Shown: positions 9,574-19,232 of the stretch, piece by piece | Layout of the letters: each line of letters opens with the position of its first letter | How positions within the stretch are numbered: the stretch's first letter is position 1 | Translations under genes and position numbers: made by a program | The notes under the pieces: model-generated | The model's input: the letters and a program-made list of their open reading frames with translations, nothing else | Database searches by the model: none | What the model was told of the DNA's origin: nothing | Assembly: GCA_038240605.1 (NCBI GenBank) | Contig: JBBSDP010000021.1 | Span: forward strand, 13,031-77,030 | DNA length: 64,000 nt | Reading direction: 5' to 3' | Source of the DNA: JBBSDP01 sp038240605 | GTDB taxonomy: Bacteria > Planctomycetota > Phycisphaerae > Tepidisphaerales > Tepidisphaeraceae

Positions 9574-10526
9574 TCAGCGTCGTCATGCCGGTGTACAATG
9601 GCGGCGCCTACCTGAACGACGCTATCGAAAGTATCTCGCGGCAGACATTCCGTGACTTTGAGTTCATCGCCGTCGATGACGGCTCTACCGACGGTTCATC
9701 AGACGTCCTGGATCGCGCCGCGGATCAAGATCCGCGGCTGGTCGTGGTGCGACAAGCCAATCAAGGCATTACCACCACACTGAATGCGGGATTGTCCAAA
9801 GCGAAAGGTGAATTTATTGCTCGGATGGATGGTGACGATGTTTCCCATCCTTCGCGCCTGGAGAAGCAGCTCGCCTACATGCTCGAGCATCCGGCGTGCG
9901 CGGCAGTCGGTTGCTGGATTGTGATGATCGATCCCAAAGGGAATGTCCTGTGTGAACAGAAATGGCCCACGGAACACGATGCGATCAATGCCGCGCTCCT
10001 CGCCGGCCGTAACGATGGAGGGCTGCCGCACCCCACGGCGCTCATTCGGCATTCGAGTCTGGATGCGATCGGCGGGTACCGACCCAAGTTTCCGGTTGCC
10101 CAGGACAAGGATCTATGGTTACGACTGGCCGAAGTTGGAAAGCTCTCGAACCTCCCCGAATTCCTGTTGAAATATCGGGTACATCCACAGAGCACGGGAG
10201 CAACCCGCGGCGGCGCCCAGCGGACGGCTTTCGATAACGCGATCGCCGAAGCCCGCCAGCGCCGAGGAATGGACGCGCCGCCGCCGGCGGCTCAAACCAC
10301 ATCGCAGCGGCAATCGATGGTGAGCAATCCAAACCCAAAGGCCAGCCTTGCGTTTTACGCCCTGGACGGCGGCAACTATTGCTACGCGCTACGCACTGCC
10401 CTGGCGATTCTGCGGGAAAAGCCGTTCCTGCTGAGCTCGTACATGCTGCTCGGCTTTGCGATTCTGCTACCATTCGTCCGAATCATTCTTGGAAGAAGGC
10501 GGCGGACCGGATTCCACCCGTGGTGA
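9558..10526 (+). CDS. Family 2 glycosyltransferase
   Basis: Starting at MRSPLISVVMPVYNGG the product is 322 aa. It has the GT-A fold landmarks of GT2: SVVMPVYN, FEFIAVDDGSTDGS, and the metal-binding FIARMDGDDVSHP. The start overlaps the upstream amidotransferase by 16 nt, so the two are probably co-translated. A single hydrophobic segment near the C-terminus (about residues 287-308, FLLSSYMLLGFAILLPF) followed by Arg-rich residues suggests membrane anchoring at the cytoplasmic face. It would add one sugar to the lipid-linked repeat unit. Donor and linkage cannot be read. Confidence 0.9.
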   Translation: MRSPLISVVMPVYNGGAYLNDAIESISRQTFRDFEFIAVDDGSTDGSSDVLDRAADQDPRLVVVRQANQGITTTLNAGLSKAKGEFIARMDGDDVSHPSRLEKQLAYMLEHPACAAVGCWIVMIDPKGNVLCEQKWPTEHDAINAALLAGRNDGGLPHPTALIRHSSLDAIGGYRPKFPVAQDKDLWLRLAEVGKLSNLPEFLLKYRVHPQSTGATRGGAQRTAFDNAIAEARQRRGMDAPPPAAQTTSQRQSMVSNPNPKASLAFYALDGGNYCYALRTALAILREKPFLLSSYMLLGFAILLPFVRIILGRRRRTGFHPW

Positions 10527-10529
10527 TCC

Positions 10530-11225
10530 ATGGATGCCAAACAGATAAGCTCAGCTAGCCGGCCTTCCGCAAAGGGGAGATCGCCTGTCCACCTGTTCCG
10601 GCTTACGGCTGCGGTCGCCTGGGCACGCTGGGTCAGCGCAACCTGGTGGACCGCTTACGGGCGCGTATCGCTCTGGACCTGGGGCGCTCAGGTTGGGCCG
10701 TCCCTGCGAATTGTCGGCCGCATAAGACTGTATGTCAGCGGGAACCTGAAGATCGGATCCAACGTTCACATCAATTCTGGACGCGCGAACTTTGTCGGCG
10801 GCGACCGCCGGATGGCGCTCCGCGTTGGCAAGGATGCCGATCTGATCATCGGCGATGGCTGCCGGATGTCGAACTCAACCATTTGCGCCGCGGTTCGGAT
10901 CGTCATCCATGATGAGACCTTCATTGGAGGCGGATGCGATATCTATGACAGCGATTTTCACCCCATCGACCCGGATGATCGGGATGCGGAACTCCCGCCC
11001 GCCGTCGCGCCGATCGAGATTGGTCCCCGCGCGTTCATAGGAAGCCACGTCATCATCTTGAAAGGCGTCCGGATCGGTGAAGGTGCCGTCATCGGAGCGG
11101 GAAGCGTAGTGACCCGGAACGTGCCGGCGTTCGAGATCTGGGCCGGACGACCTGCTCGGTTCCTGCGCAAGCTTGAATCGTCGGCCGGTTCGGCTGGCGT
11201 TGCCCAGCCGGTGAAGTCAAGTTGA
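10530..11225 (+). CDS. Hexapeptide-repeat (left-handed beta-helix) acyltransferase
   Basis: The 231-aa product has N-terminal helical residues (1-55), then hexapeptide coils such as LKIGSNVHINSG, LIIGDGCRMSN, IEIGPRAFIGSHVIILKGVRIGEGAVIGAGSVV. It ends with the WAGRPARFLRK signature of the WbbJ/maltose acetyltransferase group. The His in DSDFHPID is in the position of the usual catalytic base. It probably acetylates a hydroxyl of a glycan residue with acetyl-CoA. It lies 3 nt after the GT2 gene and 10 nt before a GT4 gene on the same strand, so it belongs to the same operon. Confidence 0.88.
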   Translation: MDAKQISSASRPSAKGRSPVHLFRLTAAVAWARWVSATWWTAYGRVSLWTWGAQVGPSLRIVGRIRLYVSGNLKIGSNVHINSGRANFVGGDRRMALRVGKDADLIIGDGCRMSNSTICAAVRIVIHDETFIGGGCDIYDSDFHPIDPDDRDAELPPAVAPIEIGPRAFIGSHVIILKGVRIGEGAVIGAGSVVTRNVPAFEIWAGRPARFLRKLESSAGSAGVAQPVKSS

Positions 11226-11235
11226 ACGATCACCT

Positions 11236-12504
11236 ATGAAAGTCTTGTGGTTCACCAACATCCCGCTCGATGCGGTCAATCGACGAATGAACCGGCCCAC
11301 GCGGGGCAGCGGGTTCTGGATGCATGCCCTGCTTGAACCACTGATTCGATCCGGAGAAGTCGAACTGGCGGTAGTGACCGCCACGGCGGGTGATCCGGCG
11401 TATCGATTCTCCGAGGGAGGCGTTGAATATTTCAACATCCCCCAGAACAAGATCCTCGAGGCCTACCAGCTCTTGCCGGAATCACAACGCGCCAAGAGTC
11501 TTCGTCACGCGGCAGCATTGATCGACGAGTGGAAGCCGGACCTCATCCACGTGCATGGTACCGAGCGATTCTTCGGGCTCGTCAGGTCGCGAGGGCTAAC
11601 CCGTGTGCCGACGATCGTTTCAATCCAGGGTCTGATATCGGAGTGTCTTCCGGTCGCCTGGGGAGCGATGAAATGGAAAGACGTGCTGCGCAATCTAACC
11701 TTTCACGATCTGACCCGGAACTCAACGCCGCTTGCGATCGCGCGTCGATTTCGTCAGCAGGCTCCGCTGGAACATGAGATTCTAAAGTCAGCCGATGCGG
11801 TGATTGGCCGTACGGATTGGGACAAGGCTCACGCACGGGAGGCCAACCCGAAGGTTCGATATTTTCACGTGGATGAAATGATGCGCCCGGAATTCTGGTC
11901 GGCAACTCCCTGGTCGGCGCGTTCTGCCGAACCCAGGACGATCGTGAGCACCTCGGACGCCGTCCCGTTGAAAGGCCTCCCGATCCTGCTGGATGCCGTT
12001 TCCACACTAAAGCATTGGGGTCATGACGTGCGGCTCAAAATCGCGGGAACCACGGGCTCCGATTCGAAGAAGAATGGGCTCGTCCGGTTCCTGTTGCAGC
12101 GCATTCGATCGCTGAACATCAAGAGTTCCGTAGAGCTGCTGGGCTGGCAGGGCGCTCCAGCACTGGCTGAACAGATGCTCAAATCCCATTGCTTCGTTAC
12201 GCCATCGTTCATCGAGAACGGATCCAATTCGCTGAGCGAGGCGCAGCTCCTTGGTATGCCTTGTGTCGCCAGCCATACTGGCGGCATGACCACCACGATC
12301 CGTCATGAGGAGACGGGACTGCTGTTCAGCCGTGGCGACTCGGGAATGCTGGCGTCTCAACTGGAGCGGCTCTTTGTCGACGGGTCGCTGGCCGACCAAC
12401 TGAGCGTGCACGCTCGACAACACTCCCGCGGGCGCCACGATCCGGCGACGATCGTTGCCGCGCTGCTTCACGCGTACAAAATGACCGCGGGTAACAACGG
12501 GTAA
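11236..12504 (+). CDS. Family 4 glycosyltransferase
   Basis: The 422-aa product has two Rossmann halves of the GT-B fold. The first begins MKVLWFTNIPLDAVNRRM and contains LIHVHGTERFFGL. The second contains IVSTSDAVPLKGLPILLDA and the retaining-enzyme E-x7-E signature ENGSNSLSE near residue 326, followed by GMPCVASHTGG. It lies in the same run as the GT2, acyltransferase and polymerase genes with short spacers. It should transfer a nucleotide-activated hexose or HexNAc with retention. Donor unknown. Confidence 0.9.
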   Translation: MKVLWFTNIPLDAVNRRMNRPTRGSGFWMHALLEPLIRSGEVELAVVTATAGDPAYRFSEGGVEYFNIPQNKILEAYQLLPESQRAKSLRHAAALIDEWKPDLIHVHGTERFFGLVRSRGLTRVPTIVSIQGLISECLPVAWGAMKWKDVLRNLTFHDLTRNSTPLAIARRFRQQAPLEHEILKSADAVIGRTDWDKAHAREANPKVRYFHVDEMMRPEFWSATPWSARSAEPRTIVSTSDAVPLKGLPILLDAVSTLKHWGHDVRLKIAGTTGSDSKKNGLVRFLLQRIRSLNIKSSVELLGWQGAPALAEQMLKSHCFVTPSFIENGSNSLSEAQLLGMPCVASHTGGMTTTIRHEETGLLFSRGDSGMLASQLERLFVDGSLADQLSVHARQHSRGRHDPATIVAALLHAYKMTAGNNG

Positions 12505-12509
12505 GGCCC

Positions 12510-13874
12510 ATGCAAGACGTAACCTATTATCAGTACGCCAACGCCAACGCCAACGCCAACGCCAACGCCGACGCCGACGCATTCCAACGACGCGTCAGCA
12601 TTCTTCCGGCGGGGGGGATGTTTATTCTCCTAGCGATCGCGTGCGCTGCGGTGGGCATTTCCCGCCAGGCGCTGTGGTACTTCGGAGTGCCAATTCCGCT
12701 GCGGATCGTTACCGCGTCGTGCACCGTCTTCACGTTGTTCTTCTTATCCCTTGCCACCTGGCGAATTTCGTCGTCGCTCGCCGCCCTGCCGTCGGGGCAC
12801 CTTTTCGGTCCACGGCTGCTTCTGCTTTGCTTGTGGGTGTTTTGCCTGGCGATCTACGGGTTTATCGCCGACAATCTTCCATCAGATGTGTTCAAGGAAG
12901 CGGCAGGTTGGTTTGTGCTTGTGCTGCTATGTCTGCTTGGACGCCGGGATGCCGTGTGGCAGCGGGTCCGTAAGCCACTTGTCGTCGTATTCTACGTCGC
13001 GTTCATATTGATTTTGTTGACCTATAAAGTTCCCCACATCGTCACCACGTTTGAGCGATCCGAGGAACGACGCGTCGCCTGGGACTCGCGGAACATCGCG
13101 ACAATCGGGTACTCCATCCGCCCCATCATGGAGCTCGGCCTGTTTCTCGGCGCGTGGGGACTGGTGCAAAGACGAACCGACCGGTGGCGGATATTGATGG
13201 TCGGTGCCCTGGGCGTCTATTTTGTGGTGAACGTACTCATCTTCGGCTTTCGCGGGTCAGCCGTAGCCTTGGTTGAATTGATCGCCGTATTCACACTCCT
13301 GCGCCCGATTGCGCAGGGGAAATTGCATGGCGGGACGATTGCCGCGACGTTTATCGTCGGCGGGATCGGCATCGCGATCGCATCTCAAACCAATGCGTTC
13401 TCCAAATTTACACACCGTCTGTCGGAAGGGGATCTGTTCGAGAGCCGCATTTCCGAGGCCAAAGCATTTTTCGAAGACATGAATTCGTTCGAGCTGATGA
13501 TTGGAAGGGGACTGGGCGGTTCGTATATCGGCCCGCATTGGGCGCCGGTGATCGTCATCAACGGTCGGCCGCACTGGGTGGCGAATCACTTTGGATTTCT
13601 GCACTTCGTATTGATCGGCGGATTTCTCTTCCTCGCGTTCATCGCGACGTTTGTCGTCCCGATCATATTTCGTAGGTCGCGTGAATGGTATGACAACGAG
13701 TACAACCTCGCTGCGTTCACGGTGATGCCCATTATCATCTATAGTATCCTGTGCGATCCGATCGTCATCGATACCGACTCCTTCTTCACCTTGCTGGTCG
13801 TCGGGTTTTGTTTCGCGCGGTTTTCGACGGCTGTAGGAGGTGCCAGAGAACCTGCAACATTGTCGACGTATTAG
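12510..13874 (+). CDS. Wzy/O-antigen-ligase-like polytopic membrane protein
   Basis: The 454-aa product is strongly hydrophobic, with about eleven predicted membrane helices and a longer periplasmic loop around residues 310-355 that contains GRGLGGSYIGPHW, a Gly-rich feature common in O-antigen polymerases and ligases. It begins with an odd Ala-Asn/Ala-Asp dipeptide run (residues 10-23) encoded by a hexanucleotide repeat. Family assignment rests on topology and locus context, since Wzy proteins share little sequence. It would polymerise or ligate the repeat unit delivered by the Wzx-like protein at 17775-19088. A short AAGG site lies just 3 nt before the ATG. Confidence 0.7.
   Translation: MQDVTYYQYANANANANANADADAFQRRVSILPAGGMFILLAIACAAVGISRQALWYFGVPIPLRIVTASCTVFTLFFLSLATWRISSSLAALPSGHLFGPRLLLLCLWVFCLAIYGFIADNLPSDVFKEAAGWFVLVLLCLLGRRDAVWQRVRKPLVVVFYVAFILILLTYKVPHIVTTFERSEERRVAWDSRNIATIGYSIRPIMELGLFLGAWGLVQRRTDRWRILMVGALGVYFVVNVLIFGFRGSAVALVELIAVFTLLRPIAQGKLHGGTIAATFIVGGIGIAIASQTNAFSKFTHRLSEGDLFESRISEAKAFFEDMNSFELMIGRGLGGSYIGPHWAPVIVINGRPHWVANHFGFLHFVLIGGFLFLAFIATFVVPIIFRRSREWYDNEYNLAAFTVMPIIIYSILCDPIVIDTDSFFTLLVVGFCFARFSTAVGGAREPATLSTY
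12537..12578 (+). repeat. In-frame hexanucleotide microsatellite
   Basis: Five GCCAAC units are followed by two GCCGAC units inside codons 10-23 of the Wzy-like gene. The period of six keeps the frame, so slippage would change only the number of Ala-Asn or Ala-Asp pairs in the cytoplasmic N-terminus. Confidence 0.95.
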
Positions 13875-14070
13875 CCGTCCAGCCCGCCGGCCTTCGAAGG
13901 CAGCGCATTACGGCTTTCGTCCAGCGCACCCAAAGCCCTGTGCAAGGCATTTCTCACTTGTAATCCCGGCAGTTCGATGATGCTTGAACAGTCTTCTAAA
14001 ATCGAATAATATACTTCAGCGTCTTCAACGCAAGATGACTTATCGCGTGTCCCTCTCTGGACGGATTATT

Positions 14071-15636
14071 ATGCGCCACGCCCCCGCATGCCGCACGTGT
14101 AAGTCGAAGTTCATTCCTGTCGCCGTGTTGATCGCCGGTGTGGTTAGTCTAATTTCCACGGGAAAATGCGCGACCGTGGACGATCGATTTAACGCACTCT
14201 TCGCAGCGGACATAGCGGCGGCAGCGGGAAAGTCCGGGGCCAGCGTTCAGTTCGCGCGCAAGCTTCTTAAGACTGCCAGCAGTTTGCAGGACGATGCGGC
14301 CCTACGCCGGATGGTTCTCGAAAAAACATATGATTACGGAATGGCGGATCCCGCGGGATACGCGACTGCGATCGCCGCTGTGAAGCGAGACATCGACGAA
14401 CTTCGCTCAAGTCCTGAAAATGCGGCGGACGTGGACGCGCTGAAGGCAAAGCTCCTGCGTGCCTGTGAACTTCAGTACAGCCATGGAAATGCCGCCGACA
14501 AGGAAGCTGCGACGGCGATCCTGTTCGACGAACGCGTGAGTTCAGGTCGCGCGCTGCTGGGTCGCGGACAGTTCGACGAAGCAAATAGGCAATTTACGGT
14601 GGCTCGAACGTATGTAGGACACGACAGTCATCGTAAGGAAATGGTGCAAGAGCAGATCAACGCAGTCGCCGAACGACGGCTCGCGGCTCGCAAGTTCGCT
14701 AACTTGAAAAGCAAGCTGAGTGCGAACCCGGAAGATCACGCAACCGCCAAGGAGTTGGTGTTGTTATCTCTGCTGGAACTCGAGGACGCCAAGCTTGCAG
14801 GGACGTATGTCGCTCAGACGGGTGATGACGTCATGATGAAATGGGTGCGGGTTTGTGCGGACGATACCGCCACACTGGAAGTCCCCGAACAACTCGCGGC
14901 CGCAGAGTGGTTCTTCGGTCTTGCGGAGAAAGCGAAGGGTCCGGCCAGGATCACCGCGTTAACCCGGGCCGATGGGTTCCTGGATTCGTTCCTCACCAAT
15001 CATACCCAGCGCGACGGCGACCAGATTCGCGCCGGGGAATTGCGGCAAAAGATCTGGCTGGAGCTCAAGCGCGTGCGACCCGCTTCCACTCCCCGCATAG
15101 ATCTGCTGCGGATGATCGATCCAAAGGTAGACCTCATCAATACCCTCGCCCGTGACGGAACAGTGGTTACGTCGGGAGAGCGCGATCACATCTTCCAGTT
15201 TCCCTTCACGCCGCCTGAAGAATATGACTTTGAAATTGTATTCACGCGCGTTTCCGGCGACGGATCCGTCGATCAACTCCTCTACCGGACGCAAACGAAG
15301 AAGCCCTTCCGGTGGATCTGGTCAAAGGCTGGACAGGGTTCGGGATTGATGGTCTTAACCAAGAACCTGGGCGACCACCCGCTTAGCGTACGGAAGTATC
15401 CCATCAAAACAGGGGTTAAGCACCGCGCGATGATCAGCGTGCGGCGCGATAGCGTCAAAGCCGTATTCGATGGCCACGTTATGCTGGATGCCAGGACGGA
15501 TTGGCAGAATGTCGAGGATACTTTTCGCATCATGACGCCGGGTTCGCTTGGAGTGATCGTACCGGGCGGCACCACGGTCGTCATCGAGTCGGTGGAACTT
15601 GAAGAAGTGTCTGGCAAAGGTCGACGTTCGCGGTGA
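14071..15636 (+). CDS. Secreted protein of unknown function with C-terminal LamG/DUF1080-like region
   Basis: From the ATG at 14071 the product is 521 aa and starts with a signal peptide: basic MRHAPACRTCKSKF, hydrophobic core and likely cleavage after GKCA. Starts at 13984 (TTG) or 14035 are also in frame, and none has a clear ribosome-binding site. Residues about 40-310 are helical and Ala/Glu/Lys-rich, resembling tetratricopeptide-like stacking. The last 200 residues are beta-rich (YDFEIVFTRVSGDGS, HRAMISVRRDSVKAVFDG, GSLGVIVPGGTTVVIESVEL), as in concanavalin-like domains of planctomycete DUF1080 proteins. It sits inside the glycan operon, so binding of the exported polysaccharide is possible. 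Confidence 0.55.
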   Translation: MRHAPACRTCKSKFIPVAVLIAGVVSLISTGKCATVDDRFNALFAADIAAAAGKSGASVQFARKLLKTASSLQDDAALRRMVLEKTYDYGMADPAGYATAIAAVKRDIDELRSSPENAADVDALKAKLLRACELQYSHGNAADKEAATAILFDERVSSGRALLGRGQFDEANRQFTVARTYVGHDSHRKEMVQEQINAVAERRLAARKFANLKSKLSANPEDHATAKELVLLSLLELEDAKLAGTYVAQTGDDVMMKWVRVCADDTATLEVPEQLAAAEWFFGLAEKAKGPARITALTRADGFLDSFLTNHTQRDGDQIRAGELRQKIWLELKRVRPASTPRIDLLRMIDPKVDLINTLARDGTVVTSGERDHIFQFPFTPPEEYDFEIVFTRVSGDGSVDQLLYRTQTKKPFRWIWSKAGQGSGLMVLTKNLGDHPLSVRKYPIKTGVKHRAMISVRRDSVKAVFDGHVMLDARTDWQNVEDTFRIMTPGSLGVIVPGGTTVVIESVELEEVSGKGRRSR

Positions 15637-15647
15637 TAGCGTGTGAC

Positions 15648-16856
15648 ATGCTCCGAATCCTGATTGTATTGCCCTATGCATTTCCGTCCTTCGCGCCGAT
15701 GGTCAATCACACGCGCCGGGTGGCCCGGAGCCTGAGGGCCGCTGGGCAGCATGTCTCGATCCTCGCGCCGCGAGCACCGGCCGATCAGTCAACTCCGCTG
15801 GAGGGGCAGGATGCGTTCGGCACCCCATACACGCTGTTTCCCGCGCCGCCGAAGCCGCGTTTCGTTCCGTTTTATTTGTACTGGATCCTGACGGTCCGCG
15901 CGCGACTGCTGGAGCGCGCCACAAAATTGATGCAGGGCTCGCGGTGGGACATCGTGATTCTCTACGATTCGGGTTGGTGGATTCTTGAGCCGGTGCGACG
16001 GCTCTGTCAGCGGCGGGGGGCGCTGGCTGTGGCTTATATGGTCGAGTGGCATCAGCCGACCTTCCGCCGTCTGATCGGACTAAGCTGGTTTGACCAGTGG
16101 CTATTTCATCATTGGCTGCTGCCGAAAGTCGATGGGTTGATTGGGATATCTCGAGCATGGGGCGCGGTCGCTGAACGCCATGCCATCCCCTTCGTGGTGG
16201 TTCCATCCTTTAGCAAGTTTGGGGACGATGAACTGCCGGAAATGATTCATCGGGAGGGCGGGCCATTTAAGGTTGCGGTGGTCGGTCACTGGGTACGACG
16301 CGAGCTTCCCTCCACGCTTATGAAAGGTTTTGCCCTGGCGCTCAAGGCCGGCATTCAGCTGGAATTGATCGTTCTGGGCAGAGCCGGGAGCCGTCCGGAG
16401 GAAAAAGCTGCTTTGCGCTTGCTGCGCAACATGCCGGAAATCAGCGAACACGTAAAATTCATGGGGTGGCTTGACGAGAGTGCGTTTCGCGAACATCTGT
16501 TCGGCGCCGATGCGTTCGTGCTGCTTCGAGACGAAGACCCGGAAACGCGTGCCCTGTTCCCAACACGGCTCCCCGAATATCTCGCTACGGGGAAGCCGGT
16601 GATTCTGTCAAATGCAGGCGACCTTGCGCTGTACGTTGCTCACGGCGTCAGTGCGTACGTGTTGCCGCCCGGTGATCGCCCCCAGGAATTGGCAGACGCT
16701 CTGGTATTCCTGGCAACCCATCCGAGTGATGCACGGAAGATCGGCCTGGGTGGCAGAAAGGTAGTTATTAACGCATTTTCACAAACCGTCTTAGGCCAGA
16801 AACTCGCAACATTCCTATCGAATCTACGAGAGCGCGGCGACGTCACACCAAGCTAA
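15648..16856 (+). CDS. Family 4-like glycosyltransferase
   Basis: From the ATG at 15648 the 402-aa product reads MLRILIVLPYAFPSFAPM. An in-frame GTG at 15633 overlaps the previous stop and is an alternative. The N-terminal half follows the GT4 acceptor-domain pattern (TRRVARSLRAAGQHVSILAPR). The C-terminal half has FKVAVVGHWVRRE, FMGWLDESAFREHLFGADAFVLLRDED and the nucleotide-sugar site LPEYLATGKPVILSNAGD. The usual E-x7-E is replaced by a looser E-rich stretch, so assignment to GT4 is by fold pattern. It follows the secreted protein gene almost without a gap and probably acts in the same pathway. Confidence 0.8.
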   Translation: MLRILIVLPYAFPSFAPMVNHTRRVARSLRAAGQHVSILAPRAPADQSTPLEGQDAFGTPYTLFPAPPKPRFVPFYLYWILTVRARLLERATKLMQGSRWDIVILYDSGWWILEPVRRLCQRRGALAVAYMVEWHQPTFRRLIGLSWFDQWLFHHWLLPKVDGLIGISRAWGAVAERHAIPFVVVPSFSKFGDDELPEMIHREGGPFKVAVVGHWVRRELPSTLMKGFALALKAGIQLELIVLGRAGSRPEEKAALRLLRNMPEISEHVKFMGWLDESAFREHLFGADAFVLLRDEDPETRALFPTRLPEYLATGKPVILSNAGDLALYVAHGVSAYVLPPGDRPQELADALVFLATHPSDARKIGLGGRKVVINAFSQTVLGQKLATFLSNLRERGDVTPS

Positions 16857-16892
16857 AACGCCCTTGCTCCGACCGGCCACACACCTGCTCGT

Positions 16893-17663
16893 TCAGCCCT
16901 TTCGAAATCTATTCGCCAGCGCTGCCCGGATCATCGACGGTAGCCGATGGATCACGCGATTCAGTGATTCACCCCGCTCGACGGCCGCAAGGAGCTGCCC
17001 CGGATGAACAACGGAAAGCGGAAGTGGCTGATTTCCGTTCAATAGCGTCTCATTAACGTTCGGCAGCTCAGCCTTCCAGTTATTGAAGAAGAATATCAGG
17101 AGGTTTTGCTTGTAGTACCACTCCACCTGCGGATCATTCCAGACTTTACTGCGGATGTAGTCCACAACGTGATACCCATGCCGTCCGAACAACCCGGCCC
17201 AGTATTCCGGCCACTGCTCGTTGACATGGTTGTCGCCGCCCTGATTCGGGATCGCCGCGGAAAATGCGACCACCGGAGCCAGTTTGACAAGTGACTGTAC
17301 GAAAACCTCTGCCGCCTCCGCGGGGAGATGCTCGGCAACCTCCAGTGAAATAGCCAGATCAAAACGGCGATCGATATTGACCGGCCTGGTCAGATCGCGC
17401 GCGGTGAACAGCTCCTGCGGAATCGCAAGCGACTTTCGATCAACGTAGTCGCCATCAATGGCCAGTACATCCGCCACCCCGATTGCGCGAAACGCCGCAA
17501 GCCATCGCGCCGTTCCCGATCCTACGTCCACGACGCTGCGCGGCCTGAGCAACTCCCACAACAAGGGAACAATTACTTTCGCGGACTTGGACGACAGTTC
17601 ATCCTGAAGCGCGAAAAAGCTCTTGCCATACGTATCATTGTTCGTTCCTTCGCCTGACTTCAT
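16893..17663 (-). CDS. SAM-dependent methyltransferase
   Basis: The ATG at 17663 is chosen because GAGGG precedes it by 5 nt; the longer open frame adds 62 unrelated residues. The 256-aa product has motif I SVVDVGSGTARWLAAFRAIG, acidic motif II VLAIDGDYVD, and DLAISLEVAEHLP, a pattern frequent in Methyltransf_23 proteins of glycan loci. NQGGDNHVNEQWPEYW is a conserved substrate-side motif of the same group. It lies on the opposite strand to the flanking glycosyltransferase and flippase genes and shares a 111-bp divergent region with the latter. It may add a terminal methyl group that stops or modifies chain growth. Confidence 0.85.
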   Translation of the reverse strand: MKSGEGTNNDTYGKSFFALQDELSSKSAKVIVPLLWELLRPRSVVDVGSGTARWLAAFRAIGVADVLAIDGDYVDRKSLAIPQELFTARDLTRPVNIDRRFDLAISLEVAEHLPAEAAEVFVQSLVKLAPVVAFSAAIPNQGGDNHVNEQWPEYWAGLFGRHGYHVVDYIRSKVWNDPQVEWYYKQNLLIFFFNNWKAELPNVNETLLNGNQPLPLSVVHPGQLLAAVERGESLNRVIHRLPSMIRAALANRFRKG

Positions 17664-17774
17664 TGGTCCCTCGGAAAAAGCGCCTCCATGACCCTGCAAT
17701 CTTATCCGTACGAAAAAATAACGCAAATCACGCCTGGGGTTGCGAACGGCGCGTGACTCATTACTCTGTTCCGC

Positions 17775-19088
17775 GTGAGCCGGTTTTCTCTTCCCGCCAA
17801 ACTCCTGAATCAAATCCCCCGCGGCGAGGGTTTCCGGCGGATTGGCCACAATGTTGCCTGGTCCGCCTTTGACGAAGCATTCGGGATGATCATCTCGCTG
17901 GTTGTTGGGGGCATTACCGCAAGATATCTCGGGCGCGGTGGATTCGGACTCCTGAGTTTCACTCTGTCGTATATCGCTTTGTTCCGAATTGTCGCAAGCC
18001 TGGGGCTTGAGGAGGTTCTTGTTCGAGAGCTCGTTCGGTTCCCGGACAACCGCAATGAGCTTCTCGGCACGGCGTTAGCATTGCGACTGATCAGCGGTGT
18101 GGCAGCAATTATTGCCGTTGTCATTTCCGTACAATTCCTGCATCAGGAGGATCCACAGACTCGCCTCCTGGTGATCATCGCGTCATTCGTATACATCCCT
18201 CAGGCGGGGATGGTGGCGGAAAAGTGGTTCAGCGCTCAGCTACAGGCAAAATTGAACATGATCTCGGGGAACGTGGCGCTGATGATGTTCGCCGTGGCCC
18301 GCCTGGTGATGGTCTACTATCACGCACCGTTGATCTGGTTCGTGTGGAGCAACGTGGCGGTCATTGCTGTGAACGCGATCACCAGCACGGCCTTGTACGT
18401 CCCCTATTACGGATCATTTACTTCGTGGCGCGTGAGCTGGTCCCTTGCCATGAAGCTGGTCCGGCATTCATGGCCGAAGATTCCCGAGGGTTTCGCCAGC
18501 GCCGCGCAGAGCCAATTGGGCGCACTGATCATCGGACTATCGCTCGGTGTCGCGGAGCTGGGATCCTACGCGGCAGCCTTTCGGTTCTATGGCATGCTGC
18601 TGATCGTTCCGAGCATCATCGCCCAATCGCTTGCACCCACACTGACGCGTGCCAGGGAGGCTGGCAGCGAACAATTTGATCAGCGGCTCACCCAGGCATA
18701 CCGACTGAGCTTTCTAGCTTACCTGGCTACGCTGATCCTGGTTATCCCGCTCGGTCCGTTCGGAGTACGGTTGGTTTATGGACCGCAGTACGCGGAGGCG
18801 GGGCACCTCGTACTGTGGATGTCGATCCCGTTGCTTCTGGTATACCTGGGACAGGTGCGGATGTGGTGTTTGATGATCGACCATCAATTGCACTACGCGA
18901 TGTACAGCTCCTTCGCGAACGTCGCAGTTACGATCGTTGCGAACTTCATGCTGATTAAATATGTCGGACTGCTAGGGGCGGTGGCTGCCCTTGCATTCGC
19001 GCCGCTGGCGGCCTTTATCACCGACGCGTTCTTCGTTCCCGGCCGGCGAAGCACCCGAGCGCTGTTCAAGGCGCTTACATTCCAATGA
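17775..19088 (+). CDS. Wzx-like oligosaccharide flippase (MOP superfamily)
   Basis: The 437-aa product, from GTG, has about 12 to 14 hydrophobic helices and the MOP-type opening (RIGHNVAWSAFDEAFGMIISLVVGGITARYLGRGGFG), in which the Gly-rich cytoplasmic loop after helix 1 matches polysaccharide flippases. It would move the completed undecaprenyl-linked unit across the inner membrane. The Wzy-like protein at 12510-13874 is the probable partner. It is divergent from a methyltransferase gene and is followed by a HexNAc epimerase gene after 144 bp. Confidence 0.88.
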   Translation: MSRFSLPAKLLNQIPRGEGFRRIGHNVAWSAFDEAFGMIISLVVGGITARYLGRGGFGLLSFTLSYIALFRIVASLGLEEVLVRELVRFPDNRNELLGTALALRLISGVAAIIAVVISVQFLHQEDPQTRLLVIIASFVYIPQAGMVAEKWFSAQLQAKLNMISGNVALMMFAVARLVMVYYHAPLIWFVWSNVAVIAVNAITSTALYVPYYGSFTSWRVSWSLAMKLVRHSWPKIPEGFASAAQSQLGALIIGLSLGVAELGSYAAAFRFYGMLLIVPSIIAQSLAPTLTRAREAGSEQFDQRLTQAYRLSFLAYLATLILVIPLGPFGVRLVYGPQYAEAGHLVLWMSIPLLLVYLGQVRMWCLMIDHQLHYAMYSSFANVAVTIVANFMLIKYVGLLGAVAALAFAPLAAFITDAFFVPGRRSTRALFKALTFQ

Positions 19089-19232
19089 GTTGCACGCCGG
19101 CGCGATCGGGCAAGCTCGGTTAGTAAACTATATTTCCGCGCGTCGAGGGACAGTGTCTCGGATATTCGGTCTGCCGCCAGTCTTGACCGAGCATATTCAA
19201 TCTGTAGATTGGTTCGGACTGGAGGAGATGTT

